Positions 1 through 6,663 are shown, counted from the stretch's first letter. The stretch is 6,785 nucleotides of DNA from an uncultured Rickettsiales bacterium (GCA_937996615.1 CALKVD010000175.1:1-6785), one strand, 5' to 3'. Numbers and translations: made by a program. Notes: generated from the sequence alone by a model not told the origin.

Positions 1-30
1 AGGTGCCATTGGTACGAAATCAAAAGCCAT
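1..30 (-). CDS. possible 5' end of a divergent minus-strand gene (partial)
   Basis: Reading the complement from an ATG at 30-28 gives MAFDFVPMAP, open to the window edge. An in-frame TTG lies at 36-34 and a stop just upstream at 51-49, so the start is bounded. There is no close Shine-Dalgarno. Ten residues cannot identify a protein; the pattern loosely recalls the N-terminus of some alphaproteobacterial class I fumarate hydratases, but this is memory-based and weak. If real, the gene is transcribed away from htpG and the spacer 31-167 holds both promoters. Confidence 0.3.
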   Translation of the reverse strand, partial: MAFDFVPMAP

Positions 31-66
31 AAACAAAAAATTAATATTTTATTTCGCTCCCACCTC

Positions 67-96
67 TTGATTTATTTTGTTTTAGCACTATGTAGT
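67..96 (+). promoter_or_regulatory. weak candidate promoter for htpG
   Basis: A TTGATT hexamer at 67-72 is followed after 18 bases by TGTAGT at 91-96, a four-of-six match to the sigma-70 -10 box. It would give a leader of roughly 65 bases before the htpG start at 168. No clear heat-shock sigma-32 promoter (CTTGAA with CCCCAT) or CIRCE repeat is visible, so heat regulation of htpG cannot be read from this sequence. Confidence 0.25.
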
Positions 97-167
97 AGCT
101 ATCAATGATTCAAAAATCTAAATAAAATCAACTTAACAAATAATACTTAAAACAAAGAAAATTATAT

Positions 168-2045
168 ATGACCGCAAAAACACATTCTTTCAACGCCGAA
201 GTAGGCAAGGTACTACAATTAGTGATTCATTCAATCTACACTAATCGTGATATATTTTTACGCGAACTAATTTCAAACGCATCCGATGCTTGCGACAAAC
301 AACGGCACCAACAACTAATCAATAATTCTAGCGCCAAAACTGAAGATCTCGAAATCACAATAAAACTTGCCCCAGAATCAGCAACGTTAACGATCAGCGA
401 TAATGGGATTGGAATGAACGAAAAAGAGCTGATTGAAAATCTTGGAGTGATCGCTAGTTCTGGCACCAAAAGATTTATTGAACAAATCGAAAATGCAGCC
501 AATCTACAACAAATAGGACAATTTGGAGTTGGTTTTTATTCTGCTTTTATGGTAGCAGACAAAGTTCTGGTTTATTCAACTGCAGAGGGTGAAAAGACAT
601 ATTTATGGCAATCAGACGGCAAGGATAGTTTTTCGATTGAAGAGTCCAATGAAAAACTGCCGCGAGGGACAAAGATTGTTTTAAACCTTAAACCCACTGA
701 AATAGAATATTGCGACAAACATCGGGTTAGTTATATTATTTCAACCTATTCGGATCACATAGCTTTTCCAATTCATCTAGTTGACGAACAAGGTAACGAG
801 GAAATTATAAACCAAGGAACAGCGTTATGGTTACGACCAAAAGGCGAGATAACTCACCATGAATATAATGAATTTTATCGCCACATCGCACATATTCCGG
901 AAGACCCTTGGATCACAATCCATAACAAAGTCGAAGGTAATATTGAATACAATAGCTTGCTATTCGTTCCTAAGAACAAACCATTCGATTTGTTCCACCC
1001 AGATCGAAAAGGAAGACTAAAGCTATATGTAAAACGAGTTTTTATTGCTGACGAAGCTTTGCAATTATTACCATCATACCTGCGTTTTATTAGGGGGGTA
1101 GTGGATTGTCAAGATTTGCCTCTGAACGTCAGTCGCGAAACACTTCAACATAATAGTATTGCCCAAAAAATCACCAAATCGTTAGCTAAACGGATATTAA
1201 CCGAAGTAAAGAAAAAAGCAGAAGAGAATTTTGAAGAATTTTGTGAGTTTTGGAACAATTTTGGCGAAGTTTTAAAGGAAGGCTTGTGCGAATCGATGTC
1301 TGAAGATAAAGAATTGCTTCTCGATATATGCCACTTTTATTCCACCAAATCAGACGCCAAAATTACAAATTTCGATCAATATATTTCTAGAATGCTGGAT
1401 AAACAAGAGGAAATATTCTTTTTGTGTGGCGATAATCTAGAAAATATGCGTTGCAATCCCCAATTAGAAGGATTTACCAAACGAGGAATCGAAGTTCTTT
1501 TGTTTAAGGATCAAGTTGATGAGTTTTGGATTCATGTTATCCACCAATACAAAAACAAGCCCCTAAGATCGATAACCCAAGGTGAAATCGATCTTGATAA
1601 GATTATGCACCTGCCAACAGATAGAAACCAAGATTCGAAAAACCAAACTCCAACAACAGAGGATACTAAAAACACCCAAAGTAATTATGCAGAACTAGTC
1701 GACTACTGTACTAAAATTTTAGGTAATCGAATCAAAGAAGTGCGGATATCACAAAAACTGATCAACAGCCCTGCTTGCCTTACAATTCCAGAAGGGGCGA
1801 TGAGCTCTAGAATGGAAAAACTCTTGATCGAACAACGCCAGCTGTATAATCGTGCTGCGAAGATTTTTGAGATCAATCCAGACCATCAATTATTAAAAAT
1901 GATCAATAGTAGCATTGATACTGAAACAAGGCAAGATTTGGTTGAAATCATTTTTGGTCAGGCTTGTTTACTCGAAGGGGAGCCAATTGCTAGGCCACAT
2001 GATTTAGCTAATAGGATTAATCGACTATTAACTAAGTCTTGTTAG
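168..2045 (+). CDS. htpG: HtpG, bacterial Hsp90 molecular chaperone
   Basis: ATP-dependent cytosolic chaperone acting as a homodimer on partly folded clients, usually with DnaK. The 625-residue length is normal for HtpG. The N-terminal GHKL ATPase domain (about 1-210) has the catalytic Glu33 and Asn37 in ELISNASDA, the adenine-contacting Asp78 in DNGIGM (78-83), the lid glycine motif GQFGVGF (117-123) and the GTK motif at 167-169. The middle domain contains LYVKRVFI and the conserved DLPLNVSRETL segment, with Arg323 as the presumed gamma-phosphate-contacting residue. A short polar linker rich in N, T and Q (around 485-505) precedes the C-terminal dimerisation domain, which ends in the usual helical ANRINRLL. 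Every expected motif is present, so the protein is probably functional. The ATG at 168 starts the conserved N-terminus directly; no Shine-Dalgarno precedes it. The gene stands alone, 201 bases before rho, without an evident terminator. Confidence 0.97.
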   Translation: MTAKTHSFNAEVGKVLQLVIHSIYTNRDIFLRELISNASDACDKQRHQQLINNSSAKTEDLEITIKLAPESATLTISDNGIGMNEKELIENLGVIASSGTKRFIEQIENAANLQQIGQFGVGFYSAFMVADKVLVYSTAEGEKTYLWQSDGKDSFSIEESNEKLPRGTKIVLNLKPTEIEYCDKHRVSYIISTYSDHIAFPIHLVDEQGNEEIINQGTALWLRPKGEITHHEYNEFYRHIAHIPEDPWITIHNKVEGNIEYNSLLFVPKNKPFDLFHPDRKGRLKLYVKRVFIADEALQLLPSYLRFIRGVVDCQDLPLNVSRETLQHNSIAQKITKSLAKRILTEVKKKAEENFEEFCEFWNNFGEVLKEGLCESMSEDKELLLDICHFYSTKSDAKITNFDQYISRMLDKQEEIFFLCGDNLENMRCNPQLEGFTKRGIEVLLFKDQVDEFWIHVIHQYKNKPLRSITQGEIDLDKIMHLPTDRNQDSKNQTPTTEDTKNTQSNYAELVDYCTKILGNRIKEVRISQKLINSPACLTIPEGAMSSRMEKLLIEQRQLYNRAAKIFEINPDHQLLKMINSSIDTETRQDLVEIIFGQACLLEGEPIARPHDLANRINRLLTKSC

Positions 2046-2133
2046 TCTTGAGCTGGAACGAGATTTATCATAGCAACGACACAAAACCCGAACAAAAAGT
2101 TCTAAATAAATATAAATATATTTTATATAGTAC

Positions 2134-2162
2134 TTGACTGATGACTTGTTATATGGTAGATC
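2134..2162 (+). promoter_or_regulatory. probable promoter for rho
   Basis: TTGACT at 2134-2139 matches five of six bases of the -35 consensus. Exactly 17 bases later lies TAGATC (2157-2162), a poor -10 box but preceded by TGG (2154-2156), the extended -10 element. Transcription would begin near 2168-2170, leaving a leader of about 78 bases that opens directly into the hairpin region at 2169-2198. Confidence 0.5.
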
Positions 2163-2168
2163 TCATAG

Positions 2169-2215
2169 CACCCCAATCTTTGGGTGTTCACAAAGATTAA
2201 AATCCCCATATTTTT
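2169..2215 (+). promoter_or_regulatory. rho leader with two mutually exclusive hairpins
   Basis: Hairpin A pairs CACCC (2169-2173) plus AA (2175-2176) with TTGGGTG (2180-2186), with one bulged C and a three-base loop. Hairpin B pairs AATCTTTG (2175-2182) with CAAAGATT (2191-2198), eight perfect pairs around an eight-base loop. They share 2175-2186 and cannot form together. CCCC at 2204-2207 could compete for the GGG at 2182-2184, and a T-rich stretch (2209-2215) follows. The position, right at the predicted transcript start and upstream of rho, fits a leader that controls Rho synthesis; E. coli rho is known to be autoregulated through its leader. Function here is inferred only. Confidence 0.4.
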
Positions 2216-2246
2216 CATCAATTTACTTAAGTAATTATATTAATAC

Positions 2247-4067
2247 ATGACGAGAACAAATAATGAAAGTTCTGCGGAGCAGAATGCAATAGAAGATTTC
2301 CAAACCCCAGATTCTGTTCCAGTATCAAATCCAGAACCTACAAATGATATAGCTAGCGCACCTCAAAACAATGGGGGAGGGCAGTTTAATAGTAAAAGAA
2401 CTATGCTAAAAAGAAAATTTACAAAAAAAAGCAATTCTGAAAGCGAAGCTGGATCCAAATCAATCAGTGAACCAGATGATTTTGCCCAAGCAAATCCTAG
2501 AGAAAACAATTCAAACCAGGAAGAGCAAAAAAATAGAAACGATAAAAACACCAAAGAGCTTGGCAATCATAATTCACAAAATAATCATAATAATGGTCAC
2601 TACAATCGTTCAAAGAAAATTGATAAAAAGAACAAGCGCCATCAAGACCGCAATGAAAATAAATCAATTTATCAAGAAGATAGAAAATATGATGATAAGA
2701 GTGATAACAGCGATTTAGGAAACAACCAAAATGATAGCCAGGCAGAGCAAAATATTAAAAAAGAAACCTATTACGTTTATAATTTGCGACGTACCGGTGC
2801 AGAGCAATTGATGCAATTAGCGGCAACGCTTAATATTAACAGCCCGGAAAATTTACATAAAAATGACTTAGTGTTTGAGATTCTACAAAGATTAACGGCG
2901 CAGGGTCATATTATCGTTGGTCGTGGGGTTCTCGAAGTATTGCAGGACGGCTATGGTTTTCTGCGGTCAGCTGAAGCAAACTATACCGCTGGTCCAGACG
3001 ATGTCTATATCGCCCCCCATCAAATCAGACAAAACGGACTGAGAACTGGTGACACTATCGAAGGTATATTGCGTCCTCCTAAAAAGGGTGAGAGATATTT
3101 TGCGCTTCATTCGATTAATACTGTCAATGATCTGGATCCGCAAAAAAACAAAATAAGAACCCACTTTGACGATCTCACACCGATTTTTCCAAACAAGCAA
3201 ATATGTCTTGAAGGCGGCTCAAGCAAAAGTAATATTAGCTCTAGAATAATCGATATTACAGCGCCTTTAGGTCGCGGGCAAAGAGCTCTTGTTGTTGCGC
3301 CGCCACGAACTGGAAAAACGATCCTAATGCAAAACATCGCTGACTCAATTGCGACAAATTATCCTGATATTAGCATAATCGTTTTGCTAATTGGCGAACG
3401 TCCAGAAGAAGTGACGGACATGATTCGCTCGGTCAAGGGAGAAGTTGTTAGCTCAACTTTCGACGAACCATCGCAGCGACATGTGCAATTAGCTGAAATG
3501 GTGATCGAGAAAGCCAAGCGGATGGTTGAAACAAAACGTGATGTTGTTATATTACTCGATTCGATCACTAGGTTAGCACGAGCATATAACGACATAGCAC
3601 CATCATCAGGCAAGGTTCTAAGCGGTGGAGTTGACTCCAACGCTCTCCAGAGACCAAAGCGCGTTTTTGGCGCTGCACGGAATATTGAAGAAGGTGGATC
3701 GTTAACCATTATCGCAACAGCATTGATCGAATCAGGATCTCGTATGGACGAGGTGATTTTCGAAGAATTTAAAGGTACTGGAAACTCAGAAATTGTTTTG
3801 GATCGCCGTATTGCTGATAAAAGAACTTTCCCAGCGATCGATATAACCAAATCAGGAACTCGCAAAGAAGATTTACTAATCGACAAAAGTACTTTATCTA
3901 AAATCTGGATTTTGAGACGAATAACCAATCCAATTGGTGCTACCGAGGCTGTAGAATTCTTTATCGATAAGTTGAAGCATACTAAAACTAACGCTGAGTT
4001 TTTTGCCCAGATGGACACCTATAATAGCACAGTAAGTAATATCAAAAAATCTAGCAGCAACTTTTAA
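2247..4067 (+). CDS. rho: transcription termination factor Rho with long disordered N-terminal extension
   Basis: Hexameric RNA-dependent ATPase and helicase that ends transcription at Rho-dependent sites. The Rho core begins near Tyr175: an N-terminal helical bundle (about 175-220), the OB-fold RNA-binding domain with DGYGFLRS (234-241), then the RecA-like motor with Walker A PPRTGKT (352-358), catalytic-glutamate segment GERPEEVT (383-390, Glu384), Walker B ending at Asp438 in LLDSITRLARAYN, Q-loop-like SGGVDSNALQRPKR, and the R-loop region EEFKGTGNSE. Core length (about 432) fits E. coli Rho (419). Residues 1 to about 172 are additional: rich in N, K, D, E, Q, S, with no hydrophobic core, predicted disordered. 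The residue before catalytic Glu384 is Gly383 where E. coli has Asp. The start at 2247 is the first in-frame ATG; Met53 is an alternative within the extension. No Shine-Dalgarno is seen. It is preceded by its own promoter and structured leader. Confidence 0.97.
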   Translation: MTRTNNESSAEQNAIEDFQTPDSVPVSNPEPTNDIASAPQNNGGGQFNSKRTMLKRKFTKKSNSESEAGSKSISEPDDFAQANPRENNSNQEEQKNRNDKNTKELGNHNSQNNHNNGHYNRSKKIDKKNKRHQDRNENKSIYQEDRKYDDKSDNSDLGNNQNDSQAEQNIKKETYYVYNLRRTGAEQLMQLAATLNINSPENLHKNDLVFEILQRLTAQGHIIVGRGVLEVLQDGYGFLRSAEANYTAGPDDVYIAPHQIRQNGLRTGDTIEGILRPPKKGERYFALHSINTVNDLDPQKNKIRTHFDDLTPIFPNKQICLEGGSSKSNISSRIIDITAPLGRGQRALVVAPPRTGKTILMQNIADSIATNYPDISIIVLLIGERPEEVTDMIRSVKGEVVSSTFDEPSQRHVQLAEMVIEKAKRMVETKRDVVILLDSITRLARAYNDIAPSSGKVLSGGVDSNALQRPKRVFGAARNIEEGGSLTIIATALIESGSRMDEVIFEEFKGTGNSEIVLDRRIADKRTFPAIDITKSGTRKEDLLIDKSTLSKIWILRRITNPIGATEAVEFFIDKLKHTKTNAEFFAQMDTYNSTVSNIKKSSSNF

Positions 4068-4070
4068 ATT

Positions 4071-4110
4071 CTAGATCTGGTGATATGAATTTGGTGATAT
4101 ATCTATCTAG
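4071..4110 (+). repeat. short direct repeats inside a weak inverted repeat, downstream of rho
   Basis: TGGTGATAT occurs at 4078-4086 and again at 4092-4100, 14 bases apart. The pair is flanked by CTAGAT (4071-4076) and its reverse complement ATCTAG (4105-4110). There is no GC-rich stem or adjoining T-run, so it is not a convincing terminator. It could be a binding site or chance. Confidence 0.35.
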
Positions 4111-4201
4111 CTAAAATAGAGAATTTTTAGACGAGATAGTAGCAAATTTTGCGATTAATATATATGCTAGGATTGCTGATTAAGTATATGTTGAAAAAAC
4201 T

Positions 4202-4525
4202 ATGGATAAAAGAAAAAAACATTTAGCATATCTATCACCTTTTGTTTTAGTTTGCATTGGCGGAGGAGTCGTTGCGCTGATTGGTGACCTGTGGTGGTTT
4301 ATTTTTGACGCAATGATCAGAACTCGCGATTTTTTTCAACATGAAGAAGCATATAGTTTTGTGGTTGGGGCATTTGTTTTAGCTATTTTTTTGACGTTTT
4401 TTGGGGTTTATAGGTATTTAAATTCAAGAATAGCTATCTATGATGCAGAATTATTGGCCGATAAAAAAAAGAAGCGCCATAAAAAAACTAAACCAAGCAA
4501 AACTAACAAAATTATGATCGATTAA
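4202..4525 (+). CDS. small two-helix inner-membrane protein, function unknown
   Basis: I do not recognise this 107-residue protein. It opens with a basic stretch (KRKK, 3-6), then a hydrophobic segment at about 10-35 containing a GGG turn and an aromatic LWWFIF patch. A polar loop with charged residues (about 36-50, TRDFFQHEE) follows, then a second hydrophobic helix at about 51-70. The tail (about 85-107) is strongly basic with runs of lysine. By the positive-inside rule both ends should be cytoplasmic, with the short loop in the periplasm. The basic tail could contact nucleic acid or phospholipid headgroups, but nothing shows this. It sits 134 bases after rho and only 32 bases before another membrane-protein gene, so the two are probably co-transcribed. 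An A8 run (4463-4470) lies in the lysine-coding tail. The composition and hydrophobicity pattern make it a credible gene. Confidence 0.75.
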   Translation: MDKRKKHLAYLSPFVLVCIGGGVVALIGDLWWFIFDAMIRTRDFFQHEEAYSFVVGAFVLAIFLTFFGVYRYLNSRIAIYDAELLADKKKKRHKKTKPSKTNKIMID

Positions 4526-4557
4526 TCGCTATTTTCATAAGATAATTTTTATACCAA

Positions 4558-5187
4558 ATGCGCAGTTTCAAACTAAAAATTTCGGTGATAGTATTAATAT
4601 TTAGCGTGGTATTTTTTGGGATATTAGCTTATAAATCTTGGGTTAATATATTAAAAACCAATAAAATAGAAGAAATAAAAATTTTATCTAGTTCAAAATG
4701 CGAAATTATAAAACAATCAGATAAAAGCACGGGTGCAATTATCGCAAACCAGGACAAGCTGATTTATAATCACGCAAAAGGTGAAGAAGAAAAAGATAAT
4801 CCTAAAGATGATGAAACTAGTAAAAAGAAAAATAGTAGTAGCAAATATCTTAATAGCCAATACGCTAAAAATGGCGAATATCAAGCGATTATGAAAATAA
4901 TAGAAGAAAGAAAAGAATTTTTAGAACATAAAAATCAAAATAATCAGGATAACAAAGAAATTAACAAAAATAAGCAAGAAACGGCAGATTCAAGCAGCAA
5001 ATTGCTAAATAATTTCAATACAATCACTCAAAGCAACTCCAACACACAACAACTAAACACAAACAAGATCCAAAACAAATTAGAACATGCACCTTTAACA
5101 GATAATCAAAACAATAATGATAACGAAAACAACAAAACAGATCAAATCGGAATTTTTGATAACATCAACCAAGAAATCGAAGAATAA
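4558..5187 (+). CDS. single-pass membrane protein with SPOR-protein-like linker motif but no SPOR domain
   Basis: This 209-residue protein has a basic N-terminus, one transmembrane helix at about 8-25, then an entirely hydrophilic remainder, suggesting N-in topology with the bulk in the periplasm. Residues 40-70 (IKILSSSKCEIIKQ, then GAIIANQDKLIY at 59-70) resemble the conserved segment following the membrane anchor in alphaproteobacterial SPOR-domain proteins, where a pattern like IPLIKAD...IKVRP...G..IPNQDKLVY occurs; this comparison is from memory. Those proteins end in a peptidoglycan-binding SPOR domain of about 75 residues. None is visible here: a short charged segment (about 108-125, IMKIIEERKEFLEH) is followed by N/Q/K-rich low-complexity sequence to the stop. 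It may be a degenerate or specialised envelope or division protein. No Shine-Dalgarno is seen. It lies between the 107-residue membrane protein (32-base gap) and the rRNA methyltransferase (46-base gap). Confidence 0.75.
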   Translation: MRSFKLKISVIVLIFSVVFFGILAYKSWVNILKTNKIEEIKILSSSKCEIIKQSDKSTGAIIANQDKLIYNHAKGEEEKDNPKDDETSKKKNSSSKYLNSQYAKNGEYQAIMKIIEERKEFLEHKNQNNQDNKEINKNKQETADSSSKLLNNFNTITQSNSNTQQLNTNKIQNKLEHAPLTDNQNNNDNENNKTDQIGIFDNINQEIEE

Positions 5188-5233
5188 ATTTAATAATAAG
5201 TGCTATTTTAAAATTAATTTAATATAAACCCCG

Positions 5234-6028
5234 ATGACCCACCAAAACCATAATTGCTACTATATGTATGGCAAACATGCAATCACCGCAGCTCTGAGCA
5301 ACAAAGCAAGAAAATATGACGAAATTCATTGCGTCGATAATGCGCTAGAATATCTCCAAAAACTCAATATTCCCCTACCAAAAAATGTTATCCTATATGA
5401 CAATCTTCAGAGCCTGATTCAAAAATTAAAAATACCTAATGACAGCGTTCATCAGGGTTTGGTTTTAACTGTTCAGCGATTGACACAACCAACTTTTGAC
5501 GAGTTTATAGAGCTACATGAAAACGAAACAGCACAAAACAACAAAGGATCGATTTTAGTTTTACTAGATAAAATTTCCGACCCCCATAATATTGGCGCAA
5601 TTATTCGAACATCAGCAGCATTCAATGCCTCTGCCGTCATTACAACAGAACATGGCACCCCAAATGAAAATGGGGTTATCGCGAAAGCTGCTTGTGGCGG
5701 CTTAGAACACCTTCCCTTGATTAAAGTAGTCAATCTAAGCAGGACAATTTCTGAATTACAGCAACTTGGTTATTATGTCATAGGACTGAGCTCAGAGGGA
5801 AATCTTCAAGATATAGAACAATTAGTTAAACAAAAAATATTAACCGGGGACGAATCTAAAATCGCAATTGTACTTGGTAGCGAAGATCTTGGTTTGCGAA
5901 GGTTAGTCGCAGAAAAATGTGATGTTTTAGCAAAAATAGCTATGGCAGATAAAATGGAAAGTTTAAATGTTTCGAATGCTTGCGCTATTGCGTTATATCA
6001 GTGTTATAGAGTAATATTGCAACAATAA
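5234..6028 (+). CDS. rlmB: TrmH/SpoU-family RNA 2'-O-ribose methyltransferase, probably RlmB
   Basis: SAM-dependent enzyme that methylates a ribose 2'-OH in RNA; the RlmB group modifies G2251 (E. coli numbering) in the 23S rRNA peptidyl-transferase P-loop. The N-terminal part (about 9-95, beginning YMYGKHAI and ending in the HQGLVL segment) is the substrate-binding domain typical of RlmB rather than of minimal TrmH. The catalytic SPOUT knot domain shows motif 1 LDKISDPHNIGAIIRTS (111-127, with Asn119 and Arg125), motif 2 IVLGSEDLGLRRL (Glu217) and motif 3 SLNVSNACAIALYQ (from Ser243, Asn245), which form the trefoil knot and dimer interface. Motif 2 has Asp-Leu where Gly-Lys is commoner, probably neutral. 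Length 264 is slightly above the E. coli enzyme (243). Substrate is inferred from domain layout; tRNA or another rRNA site remains possible. It appears to end a three-gene run begun at 4202. Confidence 0.92.
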   Translation: MTHQNHNCYYMYGKHAITAALSNKARKYDEIHCVDNALEYLQKLNIPLPKNVILYDNLQSLIQKLKIPNDSVHQGLVLTVQRLTQPTFDEFIELHENETAQNNKGSILVLLDKISDPHNIGAIIRTSAAFNASAVITTEHGTPNENGVIAKAACGGLEHLPLIKVVNLSRTISELQQLGYYVIGLSSEGNLQDIEQLVKQKILTGDESKIAIVLGSEDLGLRRLVAEKCDVLAKIAMADKMESLNVSNACAIALYQCYRVILQQ

Positions 6029-6066
6029 AAATATAACCATAAAGTTTTGTTGAATTTATATAAACC

Positions 6067-6095
6067 TTGAAAAAATTAAATGTTCTGTGTATCTT
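6067..6095 (+). promoter_or_regulatory. probable promoter for the pccA fragment
   Basis: TTGAAA at 6067-6072 and TATCTT at 6090-6095 are separated by exactly 17 bases, four-of-six matches or better to both sigma-70 hexamers, in an AT-rich spacer. Transcription would start near 6102, about 53 bases before the ATG at 6155. The broken gene may therefore still be transcribed, down to the terminators at 6623-6704. Confidence 0.5.
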
Positions 6096-6154
6096 AAATT
6101 TCTGAAATTCTTAATAACAAATTGTAAATTAAAAAATTTTAAACCAAGTCACGC

Positions 6155-6610
6155 ATGATAAAAAAAATCTTAATTGCTAATCGCGGTGAAATCGCTTGCC
6201 GAATTGCTAGAACAGCTAAAAGCATGGGTATTGCAACCGTTGCCATATATTCTGAAGCGGATGTTAACTCGCTCCATATTAAAGCTGCTGACGAAGCTGT
6301 TTTTGTTGGGCCAGCCGCCGCGCCATTAAGCTATTTGAACGTTAAGCGAATACTAGAAGCAATAAAAATGACCGGAGCTGACGCAGTTCATCCAGGCTAT
6401 GGATTTTTATCGGAAAATGCGGCGTTTGCAGAAATGCTAGCTAAAAACGGAATCACCTTTATCGGACCTTCAGCCGAAGCAATTAAAAAAATGGGTGATA
6501 AAATTGAAGCAAAAAAAATTGCCCAAAGCGCTGGAGTTAATATTGTGCCAGGATATTCAAAAACAATACGCAGCCCAGAAGAAAATATAAAAATTGTGGA
6601 TATCGAGTAA
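6155..6610 (+). pseudogene. pccA: truncated propionyl-/acetyl-CoA carboxylase biotin carboxylase subunit (N-terminal quarter)
   Basis: Intact PccA (about 660-670 residues) carboxylates biotin with ATP and bicarbonate, and with PccB converts propionyl-CoA to methylmalonyl-CoA. This frame encodes only 151 residues: the biotin carboxylase N-terminal domain with the hallmark KILIANRGEIACRI (4-17), DAVHPGYGFLSEN, FIGPS and the start of the ATP-grasp region (MGDKIEAKKIAQSAGV, VPGYS). Homology continues to about residue 150 (IKIVDIE), then stops at a TAA exactly where family members go on to IGYPVMIKASAGGGGKGM. The other two forward frames past 6606 encode nothing resembling PccA, so this is not a one-base frameshift. 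ATP-binding lysines, the carboxylation site and the biotin carrier domain are absent, so the product cannot be an active carboxylase. AccC is the alternative identity; the style of the N-terminus favours PccA. Promoter and start look intact, indicating a recent break. Confidence 0.85.
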
Positions 6611-6622
6611 CAGATATTCAAT

Positions 6623-6662
6623 ATGTAAAAAGGCTGTGATTAAATCACAGTCTTTTTTACAT
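6623..6662 (+). terminator. strong hairpin terminator, likely bidirectional
   Basis: ATGTAAAAAGGCTGTGAT (6623-6640) pairs with the segment 6644-6662 across a three-base TAA loop. The core CTGTGAT/ATCACAG is perfect, followed by one G-U pair, a G-C and five A-U pairs, and the outer ends pair again after a single unpaired T. A T6 run (6653-6658) ends the right arm and an A5 run starts the left arm, so it can act as an intrinsic terminator from either side. It begins 13 bases after the stop of the pccA fragment. Confidence 0.85.
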
Positions 6663-6663
6663 A

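Noticed and set aside
1093..1098. G6 run in htpG (and C6 run at 3013-3018 in rho) as phase-variation tracts
   Set aside because: Both are short and encode conserved residues of the families (RG in htpG, AP in rho), so they are explained by the protein sequence.
2090..2102. GAAC-AAAAA-GTTC as a terminator for htpG
   Set aside because: Only four base pairs and no T-run follows; too weak to call.
2141..2200. A 19-codon frame (MTCYMVDLIAPQ...) overlapping the rho leader hairpins, possibly a leader peptide
   Set aside because: It starts upstream of the transcription start predicted for rho, has no Shine-Dalgarno and no run of regulatory codons, so it is probably chance.
3359..4018. Long minus-strand open frame of 219 codons opposite rho
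   Set aside because: It is the antisense shadow of the strongly conserved Rho motor domain and shows no protein-like domain of its own.
4111..4130. CTAAAA...TTTTAG hairpin after rho as a terminator
   Set aside because: The stem is short and almost all A-T, with no T tract after it.
6597..6636. A single-base frameshift as the cause of the pccA truncation
   Set aside because: Both other forward frames past the break were read (SSNRYSICKKA and RVTDIQYVKRL) and neither matches the expected IGYPVMIKASAGG continuation.
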